DNA from: Typhlomys cinereus
Lineage: Eukaryota > Chordata > Mammalia > Rodentia > Platacanthomyidae
Reading direction: 5' to 3'
Assembly: GCA_023101885.1 (NCBI GenBank)
Contig: JALPQD010000089.1
Coordinates: forward strand, 6,854,975-6,918,974
Length of the DNA stretch: 64,000 nt
Every line of letters begins with the position of its first letter. The first letter of the stretch is position 1. The notes under the pieces were generated by a model. It was given only the letters and a program-made list of their open reading frames with translations, did no database searches and was not told the origin of the DNA. The translations under genes and the position numbers were made by a program. Positions 11,661 through 21,920 of the stretch are shown piece after piece.

Positions 11661-12160
11661 GATTGATGGAAGTGGAGAGAGAAACGCACGTTAAATTATG
11701 TCTTTGATAACTTCCGCTTAACTGGCCTGTCAGCGCCCAGGAAGATTAAACAGCTGTGATTTATCCCCGTGTTAATCTCAATAGACACACACACGGGCCA
11801 CGCGGGCACGCCTGCGTGCAGGCCAGTCCGGGGAGGTCAGACCCACTGCGTGGTGAGCTCGGTTCTAACAGTGTGCAGCCATGAGGGGCTCAAAGGCCAA
11901 TGCCGATGGGATATAAGGGGGGTCACTGGCGCCTTCTTGACCCCTTCATTCCCACGCTCCTTTGTTCGCTCCGTCTTCATCTCTCATCGACGGCTATAAA
12001 AAACCTTCGCTGGACCTGACGATCCTGAAAGACAAACTTTGCTCATTTCTGCCAAGCTGTCTGGCAATAATTAATTTAAATGTGTATTTCAAGCTTCCTA
12101 ACAGCTTCTGCTGTGCCTCTCACAGGCTCAGCGGCTTTTGGCAAACCAGTTTCCCCATTC
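11661..12160. other. Candidate conserved non-coding islands
   Basis: Two AT-rich, non-repetitive patches stand out: 11690 to 11790 ('cgttaaattatgtctttgat', 'aaacagctgtgatttatcc') and 12000 to 12120 ('caataattaatttaaatgtg'). Intact TAAT-type and CAGCTG motifs and absence of known repeat make them candidates for conserved regulatory DNA. Conservation cannot be seen from one genome. Confidence 0.25.
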
Positions 12161-12161
12161 A

Positions 12162-12204
12162 ATCTCTCTCTTTCTCTCTCTCTCTCTCTTCTCTTTTCTC
12201 TCTT

Positions 12205-12238
<34 letters not shown>

Positions 12239-12300
12239 TATGCGTGTGTCTGCGTGTATGTGTCTGTCTGTCTGTCCATGTCTGTGTCTGCATCTGTGTC
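12162..12300. repeat. (TC)n then (TG)n tracts
   Basis: A pyrimidine TC run (12162 to about 12204) passes directly into TGTG and TCTG-rich sequence. The two open frames across it are low-complexity artefacts. Confidence 0.9.
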
Positions 12301-12482
12301 TGTGTGTAATAGAAAACACTTGATGAAGTGCATCTGTCTTCTGTCTATGTTTGTGTCTGTGTCTGTGTGTAGAAGACCCTTGATTATGTCTGTCTGTCTC
12401 TTTGTGTTTGTGTGTAATAGAAAGCACTTGACTAAGTGCGCCTGTCTTCTGTCTGTCTCTGTCTGTGTCTGCGTCCGTGTGT
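12301..12482. repeat. Degenerate minisatellite derived from SINE tail
   Basis: Three to four imperfect units of about 45 to 68 bp, each starting 'tgtgtgta' and containing a 'cacttgat...gtgcgcctgt' core, start at about 12302, 12364, 12409 and 12477. The last unit passes without a break into the antisense SINE at 12483, whose normal 3' region has the same 'cactt...tgcctgtg' string. The array therefore looks like local amplification of the SINE tail. Confidence 0.6.
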
Positions 12483-12682
12483 ATTTGAGGACACTTGATC
12501 ATGTGCGCCTGTGAAGGGCCTGGATTGCTTCGCTCTGGAGTTTCCCAGATTCCACCTTCCAGGGCTGGAGTTGCCAGTTGCTGCCATTTCCGCCCGGTGT
12601 TTTGACACAGGATCTGGGATTCGAACTCCGGTCTCTCTGCTTGCGAGGCAGAGGCTTAATCCCTGAGCCACCTCTCCGGCCC
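12483..12682 (-). mobile_element. B2-related SINE (antisense)
   Basis: Reverse complement of the recurring SINE: 'ggattgcttcgctctggagt', 'cccagattccaccttccag', 'ttgcgaggcagaggctta', ending 'gagccacctctccggcc'. The expected body segment after 'cctgtg' is shortened. Confidence 0.8.
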
Positions 12683-12784
12683 TCCATCTCCCTCCCACAT
12701 GAGTACAAGGCAGCACTGGGCTGTGGAGTCGCAGCAGCCACTATGCTGATGCACGGGGAGCGGTGCAGAGCCCTTACCTGAACT

Positions 12785-12930
12785 CCCCCCACAACCTTAG
12801 GAAGGGACCACAGTGATTCATCATTCTCTTGTCCAAACACCCCAGACTCAGACAAGTTACACAGCCTGCCCAAAGCCACCAGACTACTACCAGGGGTACA
12901 AGGCCACGTGGCAGGACTCTGGTCTCCGTT
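12785..12930 (-). mobile_element. MIR SINE (antisense)
   Basis: Follows the antisense MIR order: 'cagactcagacaagttacac', 'agcctgcccaaagccaccag', then 'gtggcaggactctggtctcc'. This is an old mammalian-wide repeat and a diverged match by eye. Confidence 0.5.
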
Positions 12931-12962
12931 AGGTTTTCTTTCATTTATGCGGAGGGGGGGTA

Positions 12963-13258
12963 ATATGCATACATGTGGGAGCTGTGTATATGTTGGTGTA
13001 TGTGCATATGGAGTCATCCTCAGTCATCCTCGCTCTTCCACCTCACTAGTTGAGAGCCTTGGTCTCTAAACCGAGAACAGCTGTGAGGACACGTCTGGCT
13101 AGGCAGCTTGCTCCGGGGATTTCCGGACTCTGCCTTCCAGGGCTAGAGTTAGGCCACCACACCCATCTGACATTTTTTAATGTGGGATCTTGGGACTGGA
13201 ACTCAGGTCCTTTTGCTTGGGAGGCAAAGACTCTACCATGGAGCCCTCACCCCAGCCC
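12963..13258 (-). mobile_element. B3-like SINE (antisense)
   Basis: The right half has 'aatgtgggatcttgggactg', 'gaactcaggtccttttgctt', 'gggaggcaaagactctacca' and 'cctcaccccagccc'. The left half has the degenerate TG-rich 3' tail (12965 to 13010). Confidence 0.65.
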
Positions 13259-14203
13259 CCAGTCCTGTTCTTAAGCACCTCCTAATCTCTGGGGTCGAGC
13301 CCCCAGCACACTGGCATCGATGCGCTGTCAGGGATGCGAGGGCCGCTGCCGACATTCTCCGAGGCCTTCCTGACATCAGGTCAGCCGGATGCAAGGCAAA
13401 AAGAAGACCCACGAGGACCCCGAGACACCAGGCCAGGTGGCCAGGTGGGTTGGCTTGCTGTGGCTGACATTGCAGCTGATGAGAATCAAGGATGGAGCGG
13501 CCATCGTCGTAGGCTCTCGGTCAAACTGGAGGACCATCCGCGGGGATGGAGATTAAGGCAGCAGGTCTGGGAACCCTCAGGTTCATTTCAGACTCTGGGT
13601 AAGCGCGAGAGGAAAGCAAGGCAGCAGACGCTCAGCACACAGGTCGCCACACCCACCTCCCCTGGGAAGCCCCCTAGACACACAGGGAAGCTTCTCACAC
13701 ATATCGTGCAAGGGTCACAAGACTGAAAGGGGATGGTGGGCTCAGAAACACAGAGGGGAGGGGATGGAGCAAGATCAGCCATCCTGAGCTGAGGGGTCCA
13801 CGGGAAGCATTAGCCACAAAGTGACATCAGTCACCAGGCTGCCGCCCATGTTACCACATGCAGTGGGCCGGGCTGGGCTTCGTTTTTCTCTTCTGGTTCT
13901 TGGCTGCAGGGAGAAGACTGGGTCCCACGGCTGGTCCAGTCCGCGTCACGGGCCACGCGGGGCTCTTCACCGTTTCATTATTATTATTATTTTGCTGTTT
14001 CTCCTAGTTCCCCGTTTCCAGATCTAGTCCCCTTTACCCCTAGGAACTCGGCTAACACATTCATCAATGCCACGATATACCTGGGAGTCCTTCAGAAAGA
14101 TACCGTGTAGTTCTACATTTGTCTTCATCATTCAACACTGCGCTATGATCCATTTTCATCGTTTATCCATATATCTATTTTTTACAAACTGATATGTAGC
14201 TTA
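13259..14203. other. Unassigned stretch
   Basis: About 0.95 kb of mixed composition. A 130-residue open frame (13334 to 13726, plus strand) has no recognisable domain and no flanking splice signals I would trust. A short ATT run lies at 13978 to 13991. Confidence 0.45.
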
Positions 14204-14256
14204 TAAATAAAAAATAAATGAATGAATGAATGAATAAATAGATAAATAAATAAATG
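14204..14256. repeat. (AAATG)/(AAAT)n simple repeat
   Basis: Imperfect AATA/AATG tetranucleotide array of about 50 bp. No retroelement body is recognised next to it. Confidence 0.85.
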
Positions 14257-14604
14257 TACCCACCAAGTTTCTCCTATCCATTCTTCCAAAGAGTAGCCTC
14301 GAAGTCTCTCATAAATATTGCTGTAAGGAATACTTTTCCGCATCACTGGCAAGACCAAGGGAGGTTGAAGAGCAGGCCTGTGGTCTTGGGGACCGTGACA
14401 GACGGTCACGGAATCCTAAGAATTCAGGAAGAGTAAGACCATGAAGGAGATCACATGAATGACTGTAGATAACACACACTCACTTGACTTGTGTACATCA
14501 TAAGCACCAACCAATCCTTCTGATGCTGGGGGAGCATCCTTTCACCCCACCTGCTTAGAATATTCTATAATCTCTGTGCACTACAGGGGTTGGAGTGGCC
14601 ACGT

Positions 14605-15071
14605 TGTGATGGTTAAAAATCTTCATGTCCAACTTGATGGAATTTAGAATCGCCATGGAAACATACTTCTGGATGTGACTATGAGTTCATTTCCAGAAAA
14701 ATTTAGCCAAAAGGGGAGAGTTGTCTTTGGACTTACACAGTAGCTCAGTGGCGGGATACTTGCTTCGCACATGACAAAGGTTTGACTAAGGACGGACCCC
14801 CCTGAATGCGGGCAGCATCATTCCACGGGCTTCCAGACCAAATAAAAGGCAAAGGCAAGCGGAGAACTGGAATTCACCTCTCTGCAGATAGAATGTTACC
14901 AGACATATCATGGTTCTCCCACCATGACTTCCCGGCCATGATGGACCGTACCTTCAGACTGTGATCCAGCAATGCGGAAGGTAAATAATGCACGCAAATT
15001 CCTGATTGCCTTCTAAGTCTAGCCGGATTGCAGTTAGATTTGTGATAAAAACGAAATGACAAAAAGAGACA
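14605..15071 (+). mobile_element. MaLR-type LTR carrying an ID-like insertion
   Basis: The left end 'tgtgatggttaaaaatcttc' with 'ccaacttgatggaatttag', the middle 'aattcacctctctgcagata' and the right part 'ggccatgatggaccgtacct' match the rodent ORR1/MT layout. An ID-type tRNA-like segment interrupts it near 14729. The polyadenylation motif region is decayed. Confidence 0.75.
14729..14803 (+). mobile_element. ID-like SINE inside LTR
   Basis: The string 'cagtagctcagtggcgggat' is an ID-type A box, and 'acttgcttcgcacatgacaa' followed by 'ggtttgac' is the ID core with a decayed B box. About 75 bp, without a clear poly(A). Confidence 0.55.
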
Positions 15072-15121
15072 TTGCATTTAAAGAAACAAATTTTTAGTAG
15101 GGAGCGGTAATAATAGCTTTC

Positions 15122-15420
15122 TGCTCTTGTGAAAACACCATTCGAACAACCAGCAACTTATGAGGTGACAGGAAGATTTATTTGGCTAACAATTCCAGGA
15201 AGGGAGATACAGTCCATTGTGGATGGTTGGTAGAAGCTAGACCCAGGGCACGTCACTCCTGGAGGTTGAGAGCAGGCGGCCAACTACAAGAGTAGACTAC
15301 CAGCAGAAGCAGGGCGGGGCTAACCAACCCCAAGCCCCGCCCCCTGTGATGTGCTTTCCTCCAGCAAGGCTCCACTTCCCAAAGGTGCTACCACCTTCCA
15401 AAACACGAGTCACAGTTAAG

Positions 15421-15486
<66 letters not shown>

Positions 15487-15528
15487 TTAAGAGTCTATGG
15501 GAGACAGCTCCACATTCAAACCATGACA
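15122..15528 (-). mobile_element. MT-type LTR (antisense)
   Basis: Reads antisense: 'gatttatttggctaacaatt', 'gatacagtccattgtggatg', 'caaccccaagccccgccccc', 'tcctccagcaaggctccac', and the terminal 'acattcaaaccatgaca'. The 7-mer 'tagcttt' occurs just outside both ends (15114 to 15120 and 15530 to 15536), a possible target duplication with small end slippage. A (TA)n array sits inside. Confidence 0.8.
15425..15482. repeat. (TA)29 microsatellite
   Basis: A perfect TA run of about 58 bp lies within the antisense MT-type LTR. Perfect TA runs this long can extrude cruciforms and are usually highly polymorphic. Confidence 0.95.
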
Positions 15529-15616
15529 GTAGCTTTGTTATGGTTGGATAGTTTCCACTCATTGGTATTTCATATGTTCTCTCAGGATACTTTCAAAATT
15601 GACAAGTAAGTGTTGT

Positions 15617-16010
15617 CTTCGTTTCCATAACTTCATTGCTGCAATAGATCCCTGGTTGAACTTAAGAGAACAGGGGGTGGGGGAGCAGTAACTCATCCGC
15701 ACGATTCCAGGTTACAGTTCATGAGAGCAGGAGAGGCATCCCCTCGGGAGCCGAGGCAACTAGCCACGTCTTATCCGAAGTCAGAAGCAGAGGGAGAAGA
15801 ACCGGCCCCGCTTCTCGCTAACCAGCCCTTGGCATCTTGCCCACATGCCCAGGGAATGGTCCCACCCACTATGGGCGGGGCCTTCCCACATCAATTATGC
15901 AGTTAAGACAATCTGCTATAGGCTGCCCCAGACGCCTGCCTTAACTAGACAGTTTCTTGTACGTGTGCCAGAGACCCACATCCCCAGGGTCAGGTTGACA
16001 ACTGAAATGA
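15617..16010 (-). mobile_element. MaLR-type LTR (antisense), diverged
   Basis: Antisense landmarks: 'gtttccataacttcattgct' with 'gcaatagatccctg', then 'cccacccactatgggcgggg' and 'ccttcccacatcaattatgc', then 'gggtcaggttgacaactgaa'. A second antisense LTR close behind the one at 15122. Confidence 0.5.
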
Positions 16011-16089
16011 ACTGGAACAAGCATTTTATCAGACACTTCACATGCACCCCCAAATTGGTTACAGCACTTCTCCCTGTTGCTTGAATAAA

Positions 16090-16480
16090 TCAAGCAATGC
16101 TGATAGATCTTCTGATGCTTGTTTTTGCGAGCACCTCGGATCAACCCTATTTGATTAGTTAATGCATATTTAGGATCTTTTTACATCCATGTTTATAGTG
16201 AAATTGGCCCGATTCCCATCTCCACTCATCCACCCACTCAAGTGCCTTTATCAACAGTTGGGGAACTGAACTTACACTTACGAGATAAAATTATGTGAAT
16301 AGCTTTTCCTTGATTTCTTTTCTTCTGTAGCAATGTTTTAGGCATGGGATTATCTGCTCCTTGAAATCACTTTGAACACAGCTGTAAAACTATTTGAGGC
16401 TAAGACTTTCTTGGAAAATGGGATGACAATTCCATTTCAGTCCCATCAAGACTTGGGGCTCTACAACGTCTTCAGCCACC
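16090..16480 (-). mobile_element. Old L1 LINE ORF2 fragment (antisense)
   Basis: Antisense L1 landmarks: 'ctttttacatccatgtttat', 'agtgaaattggcccgattcc', 'attatctgctccttgaaatc'. Its place in L1 order is upstream of the fragments at 17630 and 18830, so all three probably derive from one insertion. Confidence 0.5.
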
Positions 16481-16599
16481 CTTGACATTTTACATCTTTC
16501 TAGAACTTTATCTAGGTCTCGGCTGCTTGTACCTTTCCCACCTGTGATTCCTCCTAACTAGAGAACTTCTCACGTGACCCTGGGTACACGGGCATGTAA

Positions 16600-17000
16600 A
16601 GTAACCATACAAATGAAATGTAGCCTAATAATCAACTTAAATCAATGTACCTTAAAGAAGTCCTTTAAGATCCACATAATTTTGCCAATTATTAAAGACA
16701 GACGCAAATTTGCATGCTAAGAGAGGAATGTGCTTGTTTGTCTAACACGAAGCAATCCAAACATAGACTAATCAAATACCTGCATGCTGAGGGATGATGG
16801 TAGTAAAATTTAAAAGTCTTTGTTTTCCATAATTAAACCATTCTGTTACTATCAGGGTAAAAAAAAAAAACTTGTATGCACAGTAAAAATGCTGCAGTTT
16901 ATAAGGTAGAGTTGTCTGGCATCTGAGTTGCATAATCTGGAAGCATCCTCTGGTTTTGTGTGAATAATACAAATCATCGAGCTGTGTGTTCAGAGCCAAG
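16600..17000. other. AT-rich candidate conserved non-coding island
   Basis: Unique-looking AT-rich DNA with strings such as 'ccaattattaaagacagac', 'gcaaatttgcatgctaagag' (an inverted near-palindrome) and 'ttccataattaaaccattct'. No repeat family is recognised. A regulatory role is inference only. Confidence 0.25.
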
Positions 17001-17205
17001 ACTGAAGACCCACCATGCAACACGGGCAAACAAGACCAGGAATGCCGGGGATTTGGGACACATTTGATCCGGAGTTAATTTCCATCGTTGCACAATCAGA
17101 AGCCTTTACTGCTATTGAATCTTTCATGACGGGCATCTTTAGCCATGTGACCATCCGGGGTGTCCAGGCCATCTTCAGTCACTACAATCGATTCTCTGGC
17201 CCAAA

Positions 17206-17458
17206 CAGATCAAGAGCAAAAAGAGACAGAGAGACACACAGAGACAAAGACAGAATGAGAGACAGACAGAGAAAGATGCAGAGAGACAGAGAAAGAGGCA
17301 AGAGAGAGAGAAAGACAGAGAGACACAGAGACAGAGAAAGGGAGAGACAGAGAAAGGGAGAGATAGAGATAGAGAGAGACACAGAGAGGCACACAGAGAC
17401 ACAGAGAGAAAGAGACAGAGAGAGAGAGGAGAGAAAAAGAGAAGAGAGAGAAGAACTG
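17206..17458. repeat. (GA)n-rich purine tract
   Basis: About 250 bp of GAGACA/GAAAGA repeats on the plus strand, almost pure purine apart from C in GACA. It lies where an antisense LTR fragment begins. Open frames on both strands here are composition artefacts. Confidence 0.9.
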
Positions 17459-17484
17459 AGTTTTCCAACCTCAAGGACCATCCC

Positions 17485-17610
17485 TGTGACTTCTTCCAGA
17501 AGGCTCCGGCTCTTAAAGGTCCCGTAACCTTCCCAAATGGCGCCATGTTGCAAGGACCGGTTGTTCAAACACACAACCCTGTGGGTCCGTTCGCATTCAC
17601 ACCATGGCGT
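17485..17610 (-). mobile_element. MT-type LTR fragment (antisense)
   Basis: Blocks 'cttaaaggtcccgtaacctt', 'cccaaatggcgccatgttgc' and 'ggttgttcaaacacacaacc' match the left end of MT LTRs in reverse. The rest of the LTR is replaced by the purine tract. Confidence 0.55.
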
Positions 17611-17629
17611 GGGGTTACGACACACACTT

Positions 17630-18062
17630 GAGAAGCTTTGATGTTTGACTTTGGGTCTCTTCCTTTATTTATTTATATTTTTCCATTCCTATCTGTCTTT
17701 TCTTTCTTGTTAGTTTTTCTAAAGAACATTTGCCTAATTGTCGATTTCCTATTCTTTCTGCTCTCTGGGTTCATTCATTTCTTATTTATTCTTATTTATG
17801 ATGGCTTTTCTTTTCATTTATTTGGGTTTGTGCTTCCTTTCTTTTTGAGCCTTGTAAGTAGAGGGCTTAACTCTCCCTTGCTTTACCTCTTAATTCTTAA
17901 TAAGAACTTCCACTTGAAACTATAAATTTATCTCTGAGTACTGCTTTGAACATGAGCCGTAAAACTTAACACGTGGTATATCCATTCCCTTCTAAGTATT
18001 CTGTAGTTTCTCTTTGATTTCTTTTATAGCTCGATGCCATTTGCTAGTGTTTTATAAATATT
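17630..18062 (-). mobile_element. Old L1 LINE ORF2 fragment (antisense)
   Basis: Antisense L1 ORF2 order is clear: 'agtttttctaaagaacattt', 'ggttcattcatttcttattt', 'aactataaatttatctctga', 'gtactgctttgaacatgag', 'ctctttgatttcttttatag'. The 95-residue open frame at 17638 is this relic. Confidence 0.65.
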
Positions 18063-18188
18063 TTAGACACAGAGAGTTTTAAATTTTAATTGCAGCATGC
18101 CAGAAACAGGTATGTAAGGTGTTAGCTCTTTTAAATTTATAGGTTCTTTTTTTTTTTTTTTCATTTTAAAGACAGCTACTTTGGGAGG

Positions 18189-18525
18189 TGCTAATGGTTT
18201 GAATGTCCCTTCTAAAGCCAATTTTGCAATTTGATTGTTATTATCACTGCATGAAGAAGCAGGAACTTTAACAGGTGGCAGATCATGAAGCTCCACACTT
18301 GGCAGAGGAGTGAGCGCCTGACGTCTCTCTGACCGTCCGGAGCCATGCGGTGCCCTGGACAGCATCGTGACGCAGCAGGAAGGCTCACGTCAAGGCTGAC
18401 ACAGTGCTGAGTGGACTTCAGCAGGCTTGTCTGGCTCCGCCACTGTGAGCCACATAAATCTGTTCATTACAAATAACCTAGTCTAGGGCATCCTGTCCAA
18501 GCAACAGAAAGTGCAAAGCTAGACA
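18189..18525 (+). mobile_element. MST/MLT1-type LTR (old MaLR)
   Basis: Left end 'tgctaatggtttgaatgtcc', middle 'gccatgcggtgccctggac' and 'agcatcgtgacgcagcagga', right part 'tgagccacataaatctgttc' and 'gcaacagaaagtgc'. This is the placental MST/MLT1 order. It is nested in the surrounding antisense L1. Confidence 0.7.
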
Positions 18526-18639
18526 GCCTCGCGCAAACAGAAAGGTTGGGTTATTTATTCTTCCGTTTGCGTGGGACAACTAACTGATGCGTTACATGTT
18601 TTTTGCTAATTTCTGTATGTTTCAAGTACTGAGGACTTT

Positions 18640-18820
18640 TTGCTTTGTTTTTGTCTCGCTTTTGTTGTGCTTGGGGGGTGAGTCTCCTGTCACCCTGGCT
18701 GACCTTGGCTTTGGGGTGCAGCTAGGATGAGTGTGGAGCGCATCTCCCTGCCTCCACCTCCCAAGTGTGGAGTTGAGAGGCACGTATGACCACGCCACTC
18801 AGCAACCAGATTTCAAGATG
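18640..18820 (-). mobile_element. B1 SINE (antisense)
   Basis: Antisense B1 order: 'ctggctgaccttggctttgg', 'tccctgcctccacctcccaa', 'gtgtggagttgagaggcacg', 'tgaccacgccactcagc'. Diverged. Confidence 0.6.
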
Positions 18821-18829
18821 ATATTAAAA

Positions 18830-19400
18830 AATCTCCTAGACTTTTGATTTATTTCTCTCCCTAGCTCTGACAGTGCGGCTTTATGTACTTTGATGTTGTA
18901 TTACAAGGACTTATGTATTCGTGGTCATTATATTTTTTGATCTATGACTTGCTTTCCCTTCTAGTATTTTATCCTTTGAATTACTATTTCTCTGGTATTA
19001 AAATGTCTACCATGCTACTTACTGACAAATCCTATCCTTTCTATACCTTTTGTTTCTTATATGCATCCTATAAACAACAAATTACTGGATATATTTATAC
19101 TTTTAATCCTATCACAGGGTTATAACTTTATTAATAAGTATAAAATATTTATAATTATAATTCCCTTTTACTCACATTCATTTCTATATTCTTATGCTTT
19201 TTATTTCCTATACTTTCCTTTTATCCCTTCTTTATTATATTTTCTCTTATATTTTATTTATGTTTTAATTTTTCTGTCGCTGCTTTCAGAGTTAGACATC
19301 AAATTTGTCTCCTGAGAATTGTTCATCAGAAATTAAGAACCACATGTTTTCCTCCTCTATCAATCCCTTAAGCTGTTAATATGTATCTTTCCCATAAAAA
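18830..19400 (-). mobile_element. Old L1 LINE ORF2 fragment (antisense)
   Basis: Continues the antisense L1 of 17630 with about 500 bp of consensus missing: 'gcggctttatgtactttgat' followed by 'gttgtattacaaggac', then 'tttcttatatgcatcctata'. AT-rich and stop-laden. The open frames at 18883 and 19061 are remnants. Confidence 0.55.
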
Positions 19401-19546
19401 TAATTTCAGTATAAGAAGAGCATGACCGCGCTCACCTGAAAATAATGGTTGGGAGGAGCGAAGGGGGAGCTAGTGGACATGTTGCCAGCCAGTGTAGACA
19501 AACATTGTGACATTTGATGAGATTCTCTCCCAAAAACTAAGGTACA

Positions 19547-19890
19547 GGGCTGGGGAGGTGGCTCGGCAGTTAAGGTGTTTGGTGCACAAGCAAAGAACTG
19601 GAGTTTGGATCCCTAGATCCCACCTAAACTCCCAGACAGGCATGGCGGCCGTCTGCAATGCCAGCCCCGAAGGCAGAGGCTGGGAGCCCAGAGCAAAGTG
19701 GTCAGGCAGAGGAGCTCTAAGAGTGAGGTCTGGGTTCGATTAGAGATCCGGCCTTGGAAGAATAAGGTGGAGGAGAAATGGAGGACGATTCCCGATATCA
19801 CCCTTAGACCTCCACATGTAGGCATACATATATGTGCCTACCTACATGCAAAACAGGCATACGCACATGCATATGCCCTCTATACATATT
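19547..19890 (+). mobile_element. B2/B3-related SINE
   Basis: Head 'ggctggggaggtggctcggc', B-box region 'ggagtttggatccctagatc', B3-like body 'aggcagaggctgggagccca', 'gaggacgattcccgatatca' and 'cacccttagacctccacatg', then a decayed CA/TA-rich tail. Confidence 0.75.
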
Positions 19891-19904
19891 TTTAAAAATA
19901 TCGT

Positions 19905-20050
19905 GAAGAAGCGATTGTAGAAGACATCCCACCACCTCCCTCTGGCCTCCACTCATACCCACATGGTGAGCAAGCACATGTGCCCATCTGTGTGTATCTA
20001 TGTATACAGTGTGCTATGTATATAGCACACAAACACATGTAATTTTCAGA
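19905..20050 (+). mobile_element. B3-like SINE 3' fragment
   Basis: 'gcgattgtagaagacatccc' and 'ctctggcctccactcatacc' match the 3' quarter of B3. It lies immediately after another SINE and lacks the Pol III head. Confidence 0.5.
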
Positions 20051-20740
20051 AAAATAGACCAAACTAAACCAAAGTAACAGATGGATGGAGAGGTAGAGGG
20101 AAGGAAGAAAGCTTCCCATGGTAGGAAGCTTCCTTCCATGCAATGTTCCCAGCCATTGTTTTTCTGCGCCGGATTGGGAAACATTCCACACAAGTTGACG
20201 GTTATTTTCTGAGCATGGCTGTGTTCTAGGACCCCTTTCAGGCCCAGGGACAAGTAGACTCTCTGTGCTATCCAAGCTCACAGACAGAGCAGCAGCTTAC
20301 GAAGCATCCCTACAGCGCAGGGCATTCTGGACGCATCCTGCAAGGATGGGGGAGGGGGAGAGGCACAGAGAACCTTCCACACAAAGTGACAACTCAGCTG
20401 CCCTTCAACAGGTGTCGCTCCACCACCACTGGAGCCCATGACAGACACTGACCATCAGGGCTGCCCCTGTGTCTGTGGGTTCTAGGAGCTCCCAGAAGCC
20501 ATCGAAGCACTGGCTTGTAGAGCGCATGCTTGGGTTCTTTGAAGACCCAGGACTTGTGGGGTCCCCACCCTGTCCCCCACCTGCTCCATAGTCCACTGCA
20601 AACCGACGTCCACGGGGTGGCCACATTTCCTCTTCTCCTATTCATGGTCCTTCGTTTCCTGTTCTGCGGGATGGCGCATGCTCATTGACAGGGATTTGGG
20701 AAGCAAATCTTGGAAGAAATAGAAGCAATTGTTAGTTCTA
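20051..20740. other. Unassigned stretch
   Basis: About 0.7 kb, no repeat recognised. Two overlapping antisense open frames (20394 to 20645, 83 and 73 residues) have no recognisable domain. Confidence 0.45.
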
Positions 20741-20940
20741 AGAGGCTCGGCCACCTGTGTTCTCACTCATTTCACCTCGTACTATTGCCCACCGTGACTT
20801 TGGGGAAATCATTGATGTTCCCAGCGCCTCTGGTTCTTCGTGTGCAATAACTCCTTGGGGGCGGTGGTGAGGGTTTAAAATGACGTCGTGCTGCGACATG
20901 AGAGGCACAGAGAGTGCCACGTCCTAAGGACTAGGAAACA
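20741..20940 (+). mobile_element. MIR SINE (probable)
   Basis: Sense MIR order: 'actttggggaaatcattgat', 'ttcttcgtgtgcaataactc', 'gtgagggtttaaaatgacgt', then 'gcacagagagtgccacg'. Diverged. Confidence 0.4.
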
Positions 20941-21188
20941 CGGCTGCTGCATGTTAGAATGAGCATCCATATCGGCGCATTCCCGTTAGCACGGGGGTGG
21001 CGGGTCCACGGCTGAGCAGGGGCACTCGTGGAGACGAGCCACTGTTTCTCTGTTTGAAGGATGTTTCAAACAGGCATGTTAAAAAACGCAGAACAAATGT
21101 TGGAGGTGTTTCCCAAGGGCCACAAAATACCCAGTTGGTAGTGGTGGGAACTCTTTCCTAAATGTGGTTTAAAGAATATACAGAATTC

Positions 21189-21490
21189 TGAGCTCGGGAG
21201 ACGGAGAGGGTAAAGCGCTTACCACGCAAGCATGAGGACTGCGTACATGCAGAACAAGATGGCAGCAGTGTGTCTCATCCCTACATGCCTAAGGGGAATG
21301 GGGGGTGGAGACCAAGAAGGTCCAGAAGTTTGCAGCTTGGCAGCCTGGTGGACGCACTCAGCAGCAATGAAGGGTGGAAAGACAAGGTGGAAAGACAAGG
21401 AACAACATCTGAAGGTTCTTCTCTGTCTTCTCCTGTGCACTGTGGTACATGCACACCCACGCTCACACACACACACACACACACACATTA
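21189..21490 (+). mobile_element. B3-like SINE with (CA)n tail
   Basis: Head 'gagggtaaagcgcttaccac' and 'gcaagcatgaggactgcgta' match the B3 A-box and following region. The body is diverged and the (CA) tail runs from about 21463 to 21488. Open frames of up to 219 residues start here and run into the next repeat. Confidence 0.65.
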
Positions 21491-21636
21491 TACAAAGATC
21501 TTATTCACAGAGACATTTGTAATTAAGTTAAGAAATGGTAACAGAATCTTTATGGACATCTACATTTTCCTGAGGTTGGTTTCATTTAAGAATCCAAGAT
21601 ATCTGATGACATTTTTGTTAACTTATGCTTGTGCCC

Positions 21637-21920
21637 TCATTCATTCAGTCATCCATCCTTCTATCCATCCACCTATCCATCCATCCATCCATCCATCCAT
21701 CCATCCATCCATCCATCCATCCATCCATCCATCCATCAATCCATCCATCTATCCATCCATCCATCCATCCATCCATCCATCCATCTATCCATCCACCTAT
21801 CCATCCATCCATCCATCCATCCATCTATTCATCCATCCATCCTTCCATCCAACCATTCATCTGTCCATCCATCCATCTATCCGTCCATCCGTCCGTCCAT
21901 CTGCCCAGCCATCCATTCTT
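21637..21920. repeat. (ATCC)n tetranucleotide array
   Basis: About 280 bp of CATC/CCAT repeats with scattered changes. Three open frames crossing it encode only His-Pro-Ser-Ile strings. The purest part is 21665 to 21830. Confidence 0.95.
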
